From Pseudomonas synxantha BG33R (GTDB lineage: Bacteria; Pseudomonadota; Gammaproteobacteria; Pseudomonadales; Pseudomonadaceae), in assembly GCF_000263715.2 (NCBI RefSeq), contig NZ_CM001514.1, positions 3,165,674 to 3,229,673 on the forward strand: a stretch of DNA of 64,000 nt, given 5' to 3'. Shown here in pieces: positions 1-8,594 of the stretch (position 1 is its first letter; every line of letters starts with the position of its first letter). The position numbers and the translations under genes are program-made. The notes under the pieces are model-generated. The model worked only from the letters and a program-made list of their open reading frames with translations. It did no database searches and was not told where the DNA came from.

Positions 1-687
1 TAAATACAAGAAGGTCGCAAGACCAAACCCGCACACCACCGATAACCCGGTGAATACCGGGTCGCGCAACAGCGCTCCATAACTGCCGAATGCATTGCCC
101 AGGGTCTTGCCCAAACGGCGTTCGGCCGGGTGGGTTTCCGGTAGTTGCACGATGGTCATGACCAGGCACAGCACGGCGACCACCGCCAGCACAGCAAATA
201 CTTCGCGCCAACTCCAGATCGAAATCACCAGGCTGCCGGCCAGCGGCGCGAGGATTGGCGAAACACTCATCACCAGCATCAGCAAAGCCATCAGGCGCGC
301 TGCCTCATGGCCGGTGTACAGGTCGCGCACGATCGCCCGCGGGATCACCATCCCCGCACAGGCACCGAACGCCTGTATGGCACGAAATCCAATCAATACT
401 TCGATGGTCGGCGCCAATGCGCAGCCGATACTGCCAACGGCAAAGATCACCAAACCCGCATAAATCGGCAGTTTGCGCCCGAACACATCGCTGATCGGCC
501 CGTAGAACAACTGGCACACACCAATGACCATGAAAAACACGGTGAGGCTCATCTGCACCGCCGCCGGTGAGGCCCCAAGGCTTGCGCCCAGGGTTGGCAG
601 CGCGGGCAGGTAGATGTCGATGGCAAACGGGCCGACGGCGGTGATCAAGCCCAGCAGCAGGGCGAGATGGGCGATACTTCGAGACAT
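1..687 (-). CDS. Bcr/CflA-type MFS drug exporter, 3' end outside window
   Basis: Read on the minus strand the frame begins MSRSIAHLALLLGLITAVGPFAIDIYLPALPTL and stays open to the left edge, so only the N-terminal 229 residues are visible. The opening helix with GPFAIDIYLPALP is the typical first helix of the Bcr/CflA subfamily of 12-helix proton-driven exporters (bicyclomycin/chloramphenicol type). The motif-A loop is visible as FYGPISDVFGRKLPIY and motif C as PILAPLAGS. Six hydrophobic helices can be followed. The substrate cannot be read from the sequence. The gene is divergent from the chemotaxis receptor that follows. Confidence 0.85.
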   Translation of the reverse strand, partial: MSRSIAHLALLLGLITAVGPFAIDIYLPALPTLGASLGASPAAVQMSLTVFFMVIGVCQLFYGPISDVFGRKLPIYAGLVIFAVGSIGCALAPTIEVLIGFRAIQAFGACAGMVIPRAIVRDLYTGHEAARLMALLMLVMSVSPILAPLAGSLVISIWSWREVFAVLAVVAVLCLVMTIVQLPETHPAERRLGKTLGNAFGSYGALLRDPVFTGLSVVCGFGLATFLYL

Positions 688-846
688 TTGGCAGGTCCGG
701 CTGGAGCAAAGGACGGCCAGCTTAAGTGAAACGCGCAGATCCGCAAACTTAGGCTTCACTAACAAGGAGTTGTTGCCGATACAGCTAACAGTGAGCACTT
801 GAACGGTTGGATTCCCAACCGATGGTCCTGGCACGGGGATACCAGC

Positions 847-2460
847 ATGACGATCAAATTACGCTTGATGCTGTTGATTGGGACCGGATTGCTCACCGCC
901 TTGATCATGAGCCTGGCCAGCTATTTGGGAAATACCCGGATGGGCGATGCGGTACAGGAAAATGACGTCAGCATGACCGTGCTGCGCAATCACATGGAAG
1001 CCGACATGATGCACGACGCCCTGCGTGCCGACGTGCTGTCGGCCATGTTGGTGGGGCTAGGCAAAAGCACCAGCACACCGGCCCAGGTCAACAGCTCGCT
1101 CAAGGAACATGCCGAACACTTTCGCCAGGTGCTGGCGGACAACTTCAAGCAGCCGTTGGACGATGCAATCAAGGCGAGCCTGGAAAACATCAAGCCCAGC
1201 CTGGATACCTATATCAGCGCCGGTGAGCGTATCGTCGCGCTGGCCCTGGACAACCCCGAAGCCGCCCGTGGGGAGCTGGAGACCTTCAATGCCGCGTTCA
1301 GTCGGCTGGAAGGTCAAATGGCGGCCTTGAGCGAACTGATCGAAAACAAGACTCAACTGACCAGTATCGGTACCCGACAAACCATCAGCCACGCCAATTG
1401 GACCCTGGCCGTGGTACTGATCGCCAGCCTGTTACTGCTGCTGGCACAAGGGCGCTGGGTGATCCTGAGCATCATGGGGCCACTGCGTACCGCCAGCCGC
1501 ATTGCCGACAGCATTGCCCATGGCAACTTGAGCGAACCGATTATCGAGCCCAGAAATCACGATGAAGCCAGTGCGCTGATTCGCAGCCTGGCCACCATGC
1601 AGCGGGATTTGCGCGGCATGATTGAAGTGGTTCGCAGCAACGCCCACGGCGTCAATGGCATGAGCGAACAACTGAGCCAGGGTTGCCATGAAGTCGCAGG
1701 CAGCAGTCAACAGCAAAGCGCCGCCGCCAGCACCATGGCCGCCGCCGCCAGCGAAATGACTGCCAGCATCGAGGAAATCACTCGCCACGCCCAACGCGCT
1801 CTCGACATGGCTAACCAGGCAGAAACCCTGGCCAAGGACGGCGGCCGCGTCATTCACCAGGTTGTCAGCGACATGGATGGCATTGCCCGTTCAGCGCAGC
1901 AATCGGCCCAAGTGATCCGCACACTGGACAAGGAGTCCGAGGCGATCTACAGCATTATTCAAGTGATCAAAGGCATCGCCGACCAGACCAACCTGCTGGC
2001 CCTGAACGCCGCCATCGAAGCCGCCCGTGCAGGTGAGCAGGGCCGCGGCTTTGCAGTCGTCGCCGATGAAGTACGCAGCCTGGCCGGACGCACCAGCGCA
2101 TCCACGCAGGAGATCGCCAGCATGGTCGGGCGCATCCAGCAGAACACCCGGGAAGCGGTGACCAGCATGGAGGAGGGCGTTGCTCAAGTGGACAAGGGCA
2201 TGGCCGTTACCGCCGAAGTGGAACGCGCCATTCGCGAGATCCTTCAGGCCACACTCAGCACCACCGAATTGGTCAACGATATTTCCCGCACCATCAGCGA
2301 GCAAAGCCTGGCCAGCAATGAAATTGCTCACCAGGTGGAGATGATTGCTGGTATGTCGCAAAACAACAGCCGCGTGATTGGAGACACGGCGTCGACGACG
2401 GATGAATTGTCGAGTCTGGCGGGGAAGCTTTCGCAGTCGGTGGATCGGTTCAGGTTGTGA
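847..2460 (+). CDS. Methyl-accepting chemotaxis protein
   Basis: This is an inner-membrane chemoreceptor of 537 residues. Residues 5-27 form the first membrane helix, about 28-184 a periplasmic helical sensor domain, and 185-205 the second helix. A HAMP segment follows (about 210-262), then a long cytoplasmic coiled coil with the conserved hairpin tip near residues 377-416 (ADQTNLLALNAAIEAARAGE). The C-terminus VDRFRL lacks a CheB/CheR-binding pentapeptide. The ATG at 847 is preferred over the one at 799 because MTIKLRLML starts the first membrane helix in the usual way, while the extra 16 residues are hydrophilic. The sensor family was not recognised, so the ligand is unknown. Confidence 0.93.
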   Translation: MTIKLRLMLLIGTGLLTALIMSLASYLGNTRMGDAVQENDVSMTVLRNHMEADMMHDALRADVLSAMLVGLGKSTSTPAQVNSSLKEHAEHFRQVLADNFKQPLDDAIKASLENIKPSLDTYISAGERIVALALDNPEAARGELETFNAAFSRLEGQMAALSELIENKTQLTSIGTRQTISHANWTLAVVLIASLLLLLAQGRWVILSIMGPLRTASRIADSIAHGNLSEPIIEPRNHDEASALIRSLATMQRDLRGMIEVVRSNAHGVNGMSEQLSQGCHEVAGSSQQQSAAASTMAAAASEMTASIEEITRHAQRALDMANQAETLAKDGGRVIHQVVSDMDGIARSAQQSAQVIRTLDKESEAIYSIIQVIKGIADQTNLLALNAAIEAARAGEQGRGFAVVADEVRSLAGRTSASTQEIASMVGRIQQNTREAVTSMEEGVAQVDKGMAVTAEVERAIREILQATLSTTELVNDISRTISEQSLASNEIAHQVEMIAGMSQNNSRVIGDTASTTDELSSLAGKLSQSVDRFRL

Positions 2461-2475
2461 ATCGATCTATCTAGT

Positions 2476-2511
2476 TATAACTCAACTAAATAGTCATTTA
2501 GTTTAGTTATA
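2476..2511. repeat. AT-rich 16-bp inverted repeat after the chemoreceptor gene
   Basis: TATAACTCAACTAAAT (2476-2491) and ATTTAGTTTAGTTATA (2496-2511) are inverted copies with one mismatch and a 4-base loop. They begin 16 bases after the stop codon at 2460. The element could act as a terminator without a clear U-tract, or as an operator of the next gene (start 2613). The sequence does not decide between these. Confidence 0.6.
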
Positions 2512-2612
2512 TACATTGGTTATATTGTGAGGGCAGAGCCAGCTCATCTTTCACGCTAGTGTGGGTACATGCACGATACTTCACATTTGAGCATCATAAA
2601 GGGACGGTCTAT

Positions 2613-3089
2613 ATGCGGGGAAGGCTTACGTCAGGTCTATGGGTGGCATGTTTCGTGATCAGTGCCCCGGCGCTGGCGGATGAACTGCCGCGTAGCGAGC
2701 AGATAAAAGCTTTCCGCGCTGCAGGATTTAACCAAGAGACGTCGGAGTGCGAAATCGAGACAACAGGTAACTACACGCCGGCAACCATGGAGTTGATTGA
2801 GGACCTGAACGGTGACGGTCGGCCGGATGCGTTGATTACCGAAGGCAGCACTGACTGTTATGGGCAAGCGGGTACTGGATTTTATCTAGTCAGCCAGCAG
2901 CCTGACGGTCACTGGAAGCTCATGCTCAAAGAAAGCGGCGTCGCGGAGTTTCTCGCTAGCAAAGGCAGTAATGGTTGGCCTGATGTCGAGGTCGGCGGCC
3001 CGGGCTCTTGTTTTCCAGTAATGCGTTATGACGGCCAACGTTATCGATTTCACCACAGCGTGGGTGAACAGTGTGCCGACTTGCCGTAA
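2613..3089 (+). CDS. Small secreted protein with a DLNGDGRPDALI repeat-like motif
   Basis: This is a 158-residue protein of unknown function. The first ~22 residues (MRGRLTSGLWVACFVISAPALA) are a clear Sec signal peptide, so it should be periplasmic or secreted. The mature part holds one DLNGDGRPDALI segment, an Asp-rich calcium-loop-like motif seen in FG-GAP and dockerin-type repeats, and four cysteines that could pair. The ATG at 2613 was chosen over 2559 because it starts the signal peptide and has AAAGGGA upstream. It stands alone between the chemoreceptor and the siderophore locus. No enzymatic motif was found. Confidence 0.75.
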   Translation: MRGRLTSGLWVACFVISAPALADELPRSEQIKAFRAAGFNQETSECEIETTGNYTPATMELIEDLNGDGRPDALITEGSTDCYGQAGTGFYLVSQQPDGHWKLMLKESGVAEFLASKGSNGWPDVEVGGPGSCFPVMRYDGQRYRFHHSVGEQCADLP

Positions 3090-3416
3090 ATGCCCGGTGG
3101 CCCAAGGGTCAAACGGAGGCAGGTCAGCGAGATGGCTGCTTTTTAAATCTGGCGAGCTGTGGTCTAAGTCGCTTCGTGAAATGCGCCGAACAGAGGCCCT
3201 GAAGGATAGTTCATTTGTTCGCATAATGTATATTATGTTAAACGACAGGCTATGTCATAAATGTTCATGAGCTGCCTAAGTGACTGATTCGACAAAACCG
3301 CTTCTGCTGCCCTCTCTCAACGGGCCATGCACTTCGTGTTCATGGCGAGTCCTACTCGTGTTGGCTATCTGAAGGCTCAATTATCGCGGGAATTTTTTGC
3401 AGCGTTGAAACAAGCC
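3090..3416. other. Intergenic stretch without a recognised gene
   Basis: About 330 bases between the small secreted protein and the terminator-like hairpin of the receptor gene. The short open frames here show no conserved protein features or good ribosome binding sites. No promoter, repeat or RNA gene could be recognised. Confidence 0.5.
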
Positions 3417-3448
3417 AGCGTGGATGCGTCCCAGGACGCCTCCACGCT
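3417..3448 (-). terminator. Terminator-like hairpin after the TonB receptor gene
   Basis: AGCGTGGATGCGTCC and GGACGCCTCCACGCT form a 15-bp stem with one mismatch and a 2-base loop, just beyond the stop codon of the receptor (minus strand). There is no long U-tract immediately after it, so termination is likely but not certain. Confidence 0.55.
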
Positions 3449-3459
3449 TGGCTTGAGGG

Positions 3460-5736
3460 TTAAAAGTCCACCGAGGCCGACAGTTGCAGCGTACGTGGCG
3501 TACCCAGGCCACCGGACAATCCGCTGCCGTCGCCACCGTTGTACGAACCGATCCAATAAGCACGGTTGGCCACGTTCTCGACATTGGCGCGCAAGGTCAC
3601 TGGCTTGGACATGACTTTGGTGGTGTAGCGGCCGCCCACATCAAACACGGTGTAGGACGGCAGTTCCATACGATGGTCGTCGGTAACGTAGCGGCTGCCA
3701 ACGTAGTTGGTGTTGGCGGTCAGGGTCAGCCCCGGCACCATCTCAAGGTCGTATTCGGCGCCCAGTTTGGCGATGATCTTCGGTACGCCGGTCACTTGGT
3801 TGCCTTCGTTGGATGTGACCAACGCCTTGGTCAGTTCAGCCTGAGTATAGGACGCGCCGCCCATCAGGCGCAGGCCGGGTTGGACTTCACCGAAGAAACT
3901 CCATTCCACGCCACGGTTACGCTGCTCGCCGTTGGTGGCGTAAATATTGGTGATGGGGTCGGTGTAGGCGCTGGGTTTTTCAATCTGGAACACGGCCAGC
4001 GTCGTGGCGAAGGTGCCCAGGTCGAACTTGGCGCCGACCTCATACTGCTTGGTCTGGTAAGGGCTGAGGATTTCACCCGAGTTGGCGGCGCTGGTGGGTG
4101 CCGTGCCCCCTTGGGACAAACCTTCGATGTAGTTGGCATAGAGCGAAACATCATCGGTGACCTTGACCAGCAACGCTGTCGCCGGCGACACCTTGCTGTC
4201 GCTGTAGCGGGACGTCTTGACCCGGGCCGGCGTCAGGCTGGCGCTTTCCACGGTCTGGTTGCGCCAGCCCACGGTCCATTGCACGCGGCCATCGAGGAAC
4301 GACAGAGTGTCGAGGAACGCAAAGCTTCTCAGCTTGGCTTCGCTGCGGGAGGTGACGGCGCCGTATTTGCCCAGAGGCGGTGTTGCACCGAAGTCGAGGT
4401 TGTCGTAGTTGGTGACTACATAGTTGGGGATCATCAAATCCTTGAAGCTCATCTCCGATTTGTACTGGGTGGCTGCCACAGACCAGGCGTGGCCTACCGG
4501 GCCGGTGTCGAAAGTGCCCTTGAGGCCGGCTTCACCGGACTTCTGCGTGCCCTGCCCGTCCGAGCGATAAGCCAGCACGTCGATGTCTCCGGCGTTGTTG
4601 ATCAACGTGTCACGGGTCATCAGGGCATTGCGGCCACCGTCGCGCTGGCCATAGGCGGCAAAGGCGGTGAGCGAGTCATTCAGGTCGACCTCGCCACGGA
4701 TCAACACGGTTTCGGTGTCGTTGATGGTGTAGGCCCAGTCGGGCGCCAGGGAGTTATCGCCCTTCTTCGGGCTGGGCACTTTATTGACCGTTGGCGAGAT
4801 GCCGAAAATACCGAAATAGTTGGCGCCATCCAGGCGCTCACGCTGCTTGTAAGCGTCCAGGGACAGGCGTACGCGCTCAGTGCGCCAGTCCAGGCCCAGG
4901 GCGTTGAGTTGCATCTTTTGCTGCTGGTCGTCCACGTTGGTGTCGCCATCGCGGTACACGCCGTTGTAGCGGATACCGAACTGGTTCTGCTCGCCGAAGC
5001 GCCGGCCCACGTCAGCGTGGGCGCCATACAGCCCGTTGGATTCGTAACTGGTGGTGAGGCGCGTCAGCGGCTCGTCGGCGGCGCGCTTGGGCACCATGTT
5101 GATGCTGCCGGCGACGCTGCCATCGGGCGGCATGCCGTTGAGCAGCGCAGACGGGCCCTTGAGCACTTCGATACGCTCGGCCAGTTCGGTCGAGCCGCGC
5201 AGGTTCGGCGCCATGCCGGCAAGGCCGTTGAAGGTGATGTCGTTGGCGCTGGTGTTGAAGCCGCGGATGAAGAAGGTTTCGAGGATGGCCCGCTTGGACG
5301 GCACGTTGACCGACGGGTCAGTGGCGCCGATTACCGAGCCGATGTCCTTGGCCTGGTGGTTGCGCACGAATTCATCGGTATAGCTGATGGCGTTGAACGG
5401 TGTTTCCATGAAGTCCTTGTTGCCCAGCAGCCCGATACGACCGCCCGTGGCGACCTGCCCACCCGCGTACGCAGGTGGCAGGTCGTCGGTGGCGAGCCGC
5501 TCGCCGTCGATGATGGTTTCCGACAGCACCAGGCTGTTCTTTTCCGCTTCGGCCCGGACCTGGGTGGCCGGCTCCGGTTCAGGCGCCGCCGACACTGCCG
5601 GCGAGCCGCCGCTCAACCCGAGCAGCAAGGCCATCTGCACGGCGCAGAACGTACGGTTCAAGGTAAACGGGAAAGTACGCGGTGTAGCCTGGAATAAATC
5701 AGGGTGGGCGCGAGTTGGGCGGCCGTGTTCCGACAT
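3460..5736 (-). CDS. TonB-dependent ferric-siderophore outer-membrane receptor
   Basis: This 758-residue outer-membrane barrel should take up the iron-loaded siderophore made by the neighbouring genes. It has an N-terminal signal region ending near PAVSAAPEPEP, a plug domain with the conserved FIRGF and RIEVLKGPSALL segments, and a beta-barrel ending in the terminal phenylalanine (LSASVDF). No secretin/TonB short N-terminal signalling domain precedes the plug. It is therefore a plain transporter and not a FecA-type transducer. The start MSEHGRPT at 5736 has AAGGA 9 bases upstream (GAAAGGAATCCAGC-ATG), unlike the longer frame from 5772. It corresponds in position to BauA of the acinetobactin locus. 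Confidence 0.93.
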   Translation of the reverse strand: MSEHGRPTRAHPDLFQATPRTFPFTLNRTFCAVQMALLLGLSGGSPAVSAAPEPEPATQVRAEAEKNSLVLSETIIDGERLATDDLPPAYAGGQVATGGRIGLLGNKDFMETPFNAISYTDEFVRNHQAKDIGSVIGATDPSVNVPSKRAILETFFIRGFNTSANDITFNGLAGMAPNLRGSTELAERIEVLKGPSALLNGMPPDGSVAGSINMVPKRAADEPLTRLTTSYESNGLYGAHADVGRRFGEQNQFGIRYNGVYRDGDTNVDDQQQKMQLNALGLDWRTERVRLSLDAYKQRERLDGANYFGIFGISPTVNKVPSPKKGDNSLAPDWAYTINDTETVLIRGEVDLNDSLTAFAAYGQRDGGRNALMTRDTLINNAGDIDVLAYRSDGQGTQKSGEAGLKGTFDTGPVGHAWSVAATQYKSEMSFKDLMIPNYVVTNYDNLDFGATPPLGKYGAVTSRSEAKLRSFAFLDTLSFLDGRVQWTVGWRNQTVESASLTPARVKTSRYSDSKVSPATALLVKVTDDVSLYANYIEGLSQGGTAPTSAANSGEILSPYQTKQYEVGAKFDLGTFATTLAVFQIEKPSAYTDPITNIYATNGEQRNRGVEWSFFGEVQPGLRLMGGASYTQAELTKALVTSNEGNQVTGVPKIIAKLGAEYDLEMVPGLTLTANTNYVGSRYVTDDHRMELPSYTVFDVGGRYTTKVMSKPVTLRANVENVANRAYWIGSYNGGDGSGLSGGLGTPRTLQLSASVDF

Positions 5737-5809
5737 GCTGGATTCCTTTCGATGCGAAGTATTGAAGTGCATTCACTAGGTTTCCGTACCAGAACTACAA
5801 ACCCTCAAT

Positions 5810-5828
5810 CTAAATGATAAATATTCCC
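5810..5828. promoter_or_regulatory. Putative Fur box upstream of the receptor gene
   Basis: CTAAATGATAAATATTCCC matches the Fur consensus GATAATGATAATCATTATC at about 12 of 19 positions, with an uninterrupted AATGATAA core. It lies about 75 bases upstream of the receptor start, where iron repression is expected. Confidence 0.5.
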
Positions 5829-5861
5829 AAAAAAAGCCGCGACCTGAATGGCAGCGGCTTT
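5826..5861 (-). terminator. Rho-independent terminator of the siderophore transport operon
   Basis: On the minus strand AAAGCCGC, a 13-base loop and GCGGCTTT are followed by a run of T. This is a perfect 8-bp stem plus U-tract located 24-59 bases after the stop codon of the binding-protein gene. It separates that operon from the receptor gene. Confidence 0.85.
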
Positions 5862-5884
5862 GGGTACCACGACGCGTGTCTGGA

Positions 5885-6868
5885 TCAGCCTTTGTAGCCT
5901 TCGACCACCTCGTCCGCCATGCGGTTAAGGCAGGTCACACTGGCCGTGCACAGGTACCAGGTCTGGGCGTCGACGAAGACCACCCGGCCGTTGTTCCATG
6001 CCTTTGTCTTGCGCAGCAGTGGGTTGTCGAGGCTCTTGAGGTCAAGGGCCGGGCGGTGCTCCATCACTGCCGTGCGGTCGATGATGTACAGAATGTCCGG
6101 GTCGGCCTGCTGAATGAACTCATTGGAAATCGGCTGACCATGCAAGCCGGCCTCGATGTCGGTGCTGGCCGGTTTAACGCCCAGAGTGTCGAACACAAAA
6201 CCGTAGCGCGATTTCACGCCGTAGGAGGTGAAGGCACCATTGTTATGCAGCACGATCAAGGCCTTCTCGGGGCGACCGGCAGTGACTTGGCGGGTCTGCG
6301 CGACCTTGGCATCCATTTGCGCCACTTTCTGGCGGGCGAGTTCCGGCTTGTCGAGGATACGTCCCAGCAGGGTCAAATGGGCCTTGGCGGTCTCGATGAG
6401 ATTGCCTTTTTTGTTGGTCAGGTCCATGTCGTCGTACACGGTTGGAGCGATCTGGCTGAGTTCCTTATAGCTCTGGGCCTGAAGCGGAGAGATCAGGATC
6501 AGGTCGGGCTTGAGCGCATGCAGGCGTTCCAGGTTGGGCTGGATGGTCGAGCCCACATCCGCGACATTCGTGTCGTCACGGTAGTGAGTGAGGAAGCTGG
6601 TAACGTAGTCCTTGGCGATACCGACCACAGGGGCACCGAGTTGATCCAGGGTGTCGAGCTCGCTCATGTCGAAGGCCACTACACGCTGGGGCAACTGAGT
6701 GACCACGGTGGTGCCCAGCGGATGCTCGATGGTGATCGGCGCGTAGGCCGCCTGCGCCACGACTGGGGCCTTGGCCTCTGGCGCCGGTTTGTCACACCCC
6801 TGCAGCCCCGCCGCCACGGCCATCGTCAGCAGTAGCGCGTGCATTCTGTTCGTGCGATCAGTGCTCAT
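5885..6868 (-). CDS. Ferric-siderophore ABC transporter, substrate-binding lipoprotein
   Basis: A 327-residue periplasmic binding protein of the FatB/FhuD-like class that should hand the ferric siderophore to the permease pair upstream. The signal peptide ends in a lipobox (AAGLQGC), so the mature protein is lipid-anchored. Recognisable parts are RVVAFDMSELDTLDQLG near the start and DILYIIDRTAVM in the C-lobe. The start MSTDRTNR at 6868 has AAGGGA upstream and its ATG overlaps the TGA of the ATPase gene (ATGA), so the two are translationally coupled. Its place in the operon matches BauB of the acinetobactin locus. Confidence 0.9.
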   Translation of the reverse strand: MSTDRTNRMHALLLTMAVAAGLQGCDKPAPEAKAPVVAQAAYAPITIEHPLGTTVVTQLPQRVVAFDMSELDTLDQLGAPVVGIAKDYVTSFLTHYRDDTNVADVGSTIQPNLERLHALKPDLILISPLQAQSYKELSQIAPTVYDDMDLTNKKGNLIETAKAHLTLLGRILDKPELARQKVAQMDAKVAQTRQVTAGRPEKALIVLHNNGAFTSYGVKSRYGFVFDTLGVKPASTDIEAGLHGQPISNEFIQQADPDILYIIDRTAVMEHRPALDLKSLDNPLLRKTKAWNNGRVVFVDAQTWYLCTASVTCLNRMADEVVEGYKG

Positions 6869-7647
6869 GTCAGTTCCCTTGAAGGTGATGGGTTGAAGTA
6901 GTTGCAAACGAAGCCTTGTTGGCTGTGCAGAATCTCGAAATCCAGGTCGAACAGTTCGCGCAGGTTGGCCTCAGTCACTACCTGGTCGACTGGGCCGTGA
7001 CGATGGATGGCGCCGCCTTTCATCGCCACGATATGGTCGGAATAATTGGCCGCGAAGTTGATGTCATGCACCACCAGGATCACCGTGCGACCTTGCTCAT
7101 CACACAAGCGGCGCAAGGCGCGCATGATTTGAACACCGTGCTTCATGTCGAGATTATTGAGCGGCTCATCCAGCAACAGATAATCGGTTTGCTGAGCGAT
7201 CGTCATTGCCAGGAACGCCATCTGCCGCTGCCCGCCGCTGAGCTCGTCGATGTAACAAAGGCGCAGCGGTTGCAGTGAAAGGAAGTCGATGGCCTCGTCG
7301 ATCACCACCCGGTCCTGGGCGGTGAGCGCGCCTCGGCTGTAGGGGAAACGCCCGAAGGCCACCAGCTCTTCGACGGTGAGGCGCAGGTTGAAATCCGGCG
7401 ACTGACGCAAGGTGGCGACGCGCTTGGCGTAGTCGCGTGCCGGTACGTCGGCGATGCTGCGCCCGCCCATCAGTACATCGCCACGGGTAGGCGTCAACAG
7501 ACGGGCGATCAACATCAACAAGGTGGATTTGCCCGCCCCGTTGGGGCCGATCAATGAGGTCACCTGCCCCGGTGGGAACTGCACACTGACGTCACTCAGC
7601 ACATGCTTGGCGCCATAGGCTTTGTAGACGTGTTGGAGAGAGATCAT
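6865..7647 (-). CDS. Ferric-siderophore ABC transporter, ATPase
   Basis: A 260-residue cytoplasmic ATPase of the FepC/FecE family that powers siderophore import. Walker A is GPNGAGKST, the signature is LSGGQRQMA and Walker B is YLLLDEPLNNLD, followed by VVHDINFAANY with the H-loop histidine. The start MISLQHVYKAYG at 7647 overlaps the stop of the permease gene by ATGA. The longer open frame from 7740 runs through the permease and is rejected. It ends in ATGA with the binding-protein gene. It matches BauE in position. Confidence 0.93.
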   Translation of the reverse strand: MISLQHVYKAYGAKHVLSDVSVQFPPGQVTSLIGPNGAGKSTLLMLIARLLTPTRGDVLMGGRSIADVPARDYAKRVATLRQSPDFNLRLTVEELVAFGRFPYSRGALTAQDRVVIDEAIDFLSLQPLRLCYIDELSGGQRQMAFLAMTIAQQTDYLLLDEPLNNLDMKHGVQIMRALRRLCDEQGRTVILVVHDINFAANYSDHIVAMKGGAIHRHGPVDQVVTEANLRELFDLDFEILHSQQGFVCNYFNPSPSRELT

Positions 7648-8594
7648 GCCGTGCCTCGGGTTCGGATCATCAGCGCGAGGAAATACACACCGCACAGCAG
7701 GTTGATGAGAATGCTCACGGAGGTGTTGTAGTTGAACCATTGCTCCACCAGATACTGAGCGATGATGAAAATGCCAATAGCAATCGCACAGCCCAGAGGC
7801 AAGGTGACCCTGTGCCGCGTGGTGCGGGCCAAGGCATAGGCGATGTTGGCGACGAACACGCCCATGAACGCGGTCGGCCCCACTAGGCTGGTGGACACCG
7901 CTACCAGAACGGCGATCAGTGCCAGTTGCAGGCGCACGCTGCGTGGGTAGTCGACCCCCAGGGAAATCGCCTGGTCACGTCCCAGGGCCAACACATCGAG
8001 CACCGGCAACGTGCGCTGGGCGATGAAACACACCACCGCCACCAATACTCCCGAATAGATCACCTGCCCCGTTTGCGCCTTGTTGAAGGAGGCGTAGTTG
8101 AATCCCTGGAAAATCGAGAACTCCCCGGGGCTGATCTTCAACTGGATGAATTGGGTGAAGGTGCCCATCACCATGCTCAACACCAACCCCAGCAGCAACA
8201 GCAGGTACACGTTGTGACTGCCGTCGCGCAACAGCCACCGATGGAGGAGCCACGAATAGCCGAGCATCAACAGCACCGATAACAGCACGTTGCCGTCACG
8301 CCCCAGCAGCACCAGGCTCTGGGTACCCAGCACCAGAATCAGCAACGCCTGGAACAACAGATAGATTGCCTCATAGCCCATGATGGCCGGCGTGAGGATG
8401 CGGTTGCCGGCGATGGTCTGGAAAATCACCGACGAATACGCAATGCACACGCCGGCAATGCCCATTGCGGCCAGGCGGGTAAGCCGCTTGGGAATGATGT
8501 AATCGAAATCCAGGCCTGAGCCCAGCAACAGGAACCCAAGGGCCAGCAATAACACCAGCAGCCAGGGGCCATAACGGGTAGCCAGGTGTTTCAT
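7644..8594 (-). CDS. Ferric-siderophore ABC transporter, FecCD permease 2
   Basis: A 316-residue inner-membrane protein with about nine hydrophobic segments. It belongs to the FecCD/BtuC permease family; the conserved region LGRDQAISLGVDYPRSVRL and the following GPTAFMGVFVANIAY are the coupling region to the ATPase. The start MKHLATRYGPWLL at 8594 overlaps the stop of the first permease by ATGA. It should form a heterodimeric channel with the product of the preceding gene, as BauC/BauD do in Acinetobacter. Confidence 0.92.
   Translation of the reverse strand: MKHLATRYGPWLLVLLLALGFLLLGSGLDFDYIIPKRLTRLAAMGIAGVCIAYSSVIFQTIAGNRILTPAIMGYEAIYLLFQALLILVLGTQSLVLLGRDGNVLLSVLLMLGYSWLLHRWLLRDGSHNVYLLLLLGLVLSMVMGTFTQFIQLKISPGEFSIFQGFNYASFNKAQTGQVIYSGVLVAVVCFIAQRTLPVLDVLALGRDQAISLGVDYPRSVRLQLALIAVLVAVSTSLVGPTAFMGVFVANIAYALARTTRHRVTLPLGCAIAIGIFIIAQYLVEQWFNYNTSVSILINLLCGVYFLALMIRTRGTA

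Noticed and set aside
3484-5697. 737-codon open frame on the plus strand
   Set aside because: It is the mirror of the TonB receptor gene, whose protein is clearly recognisable; the plus-strand product has no family features.
5876-6835. 319-codon open frame on the plus strand
   Set aside because: Antisense to the siderophore-binding lipoprotein gene, which has a lipobox and a coupled start.
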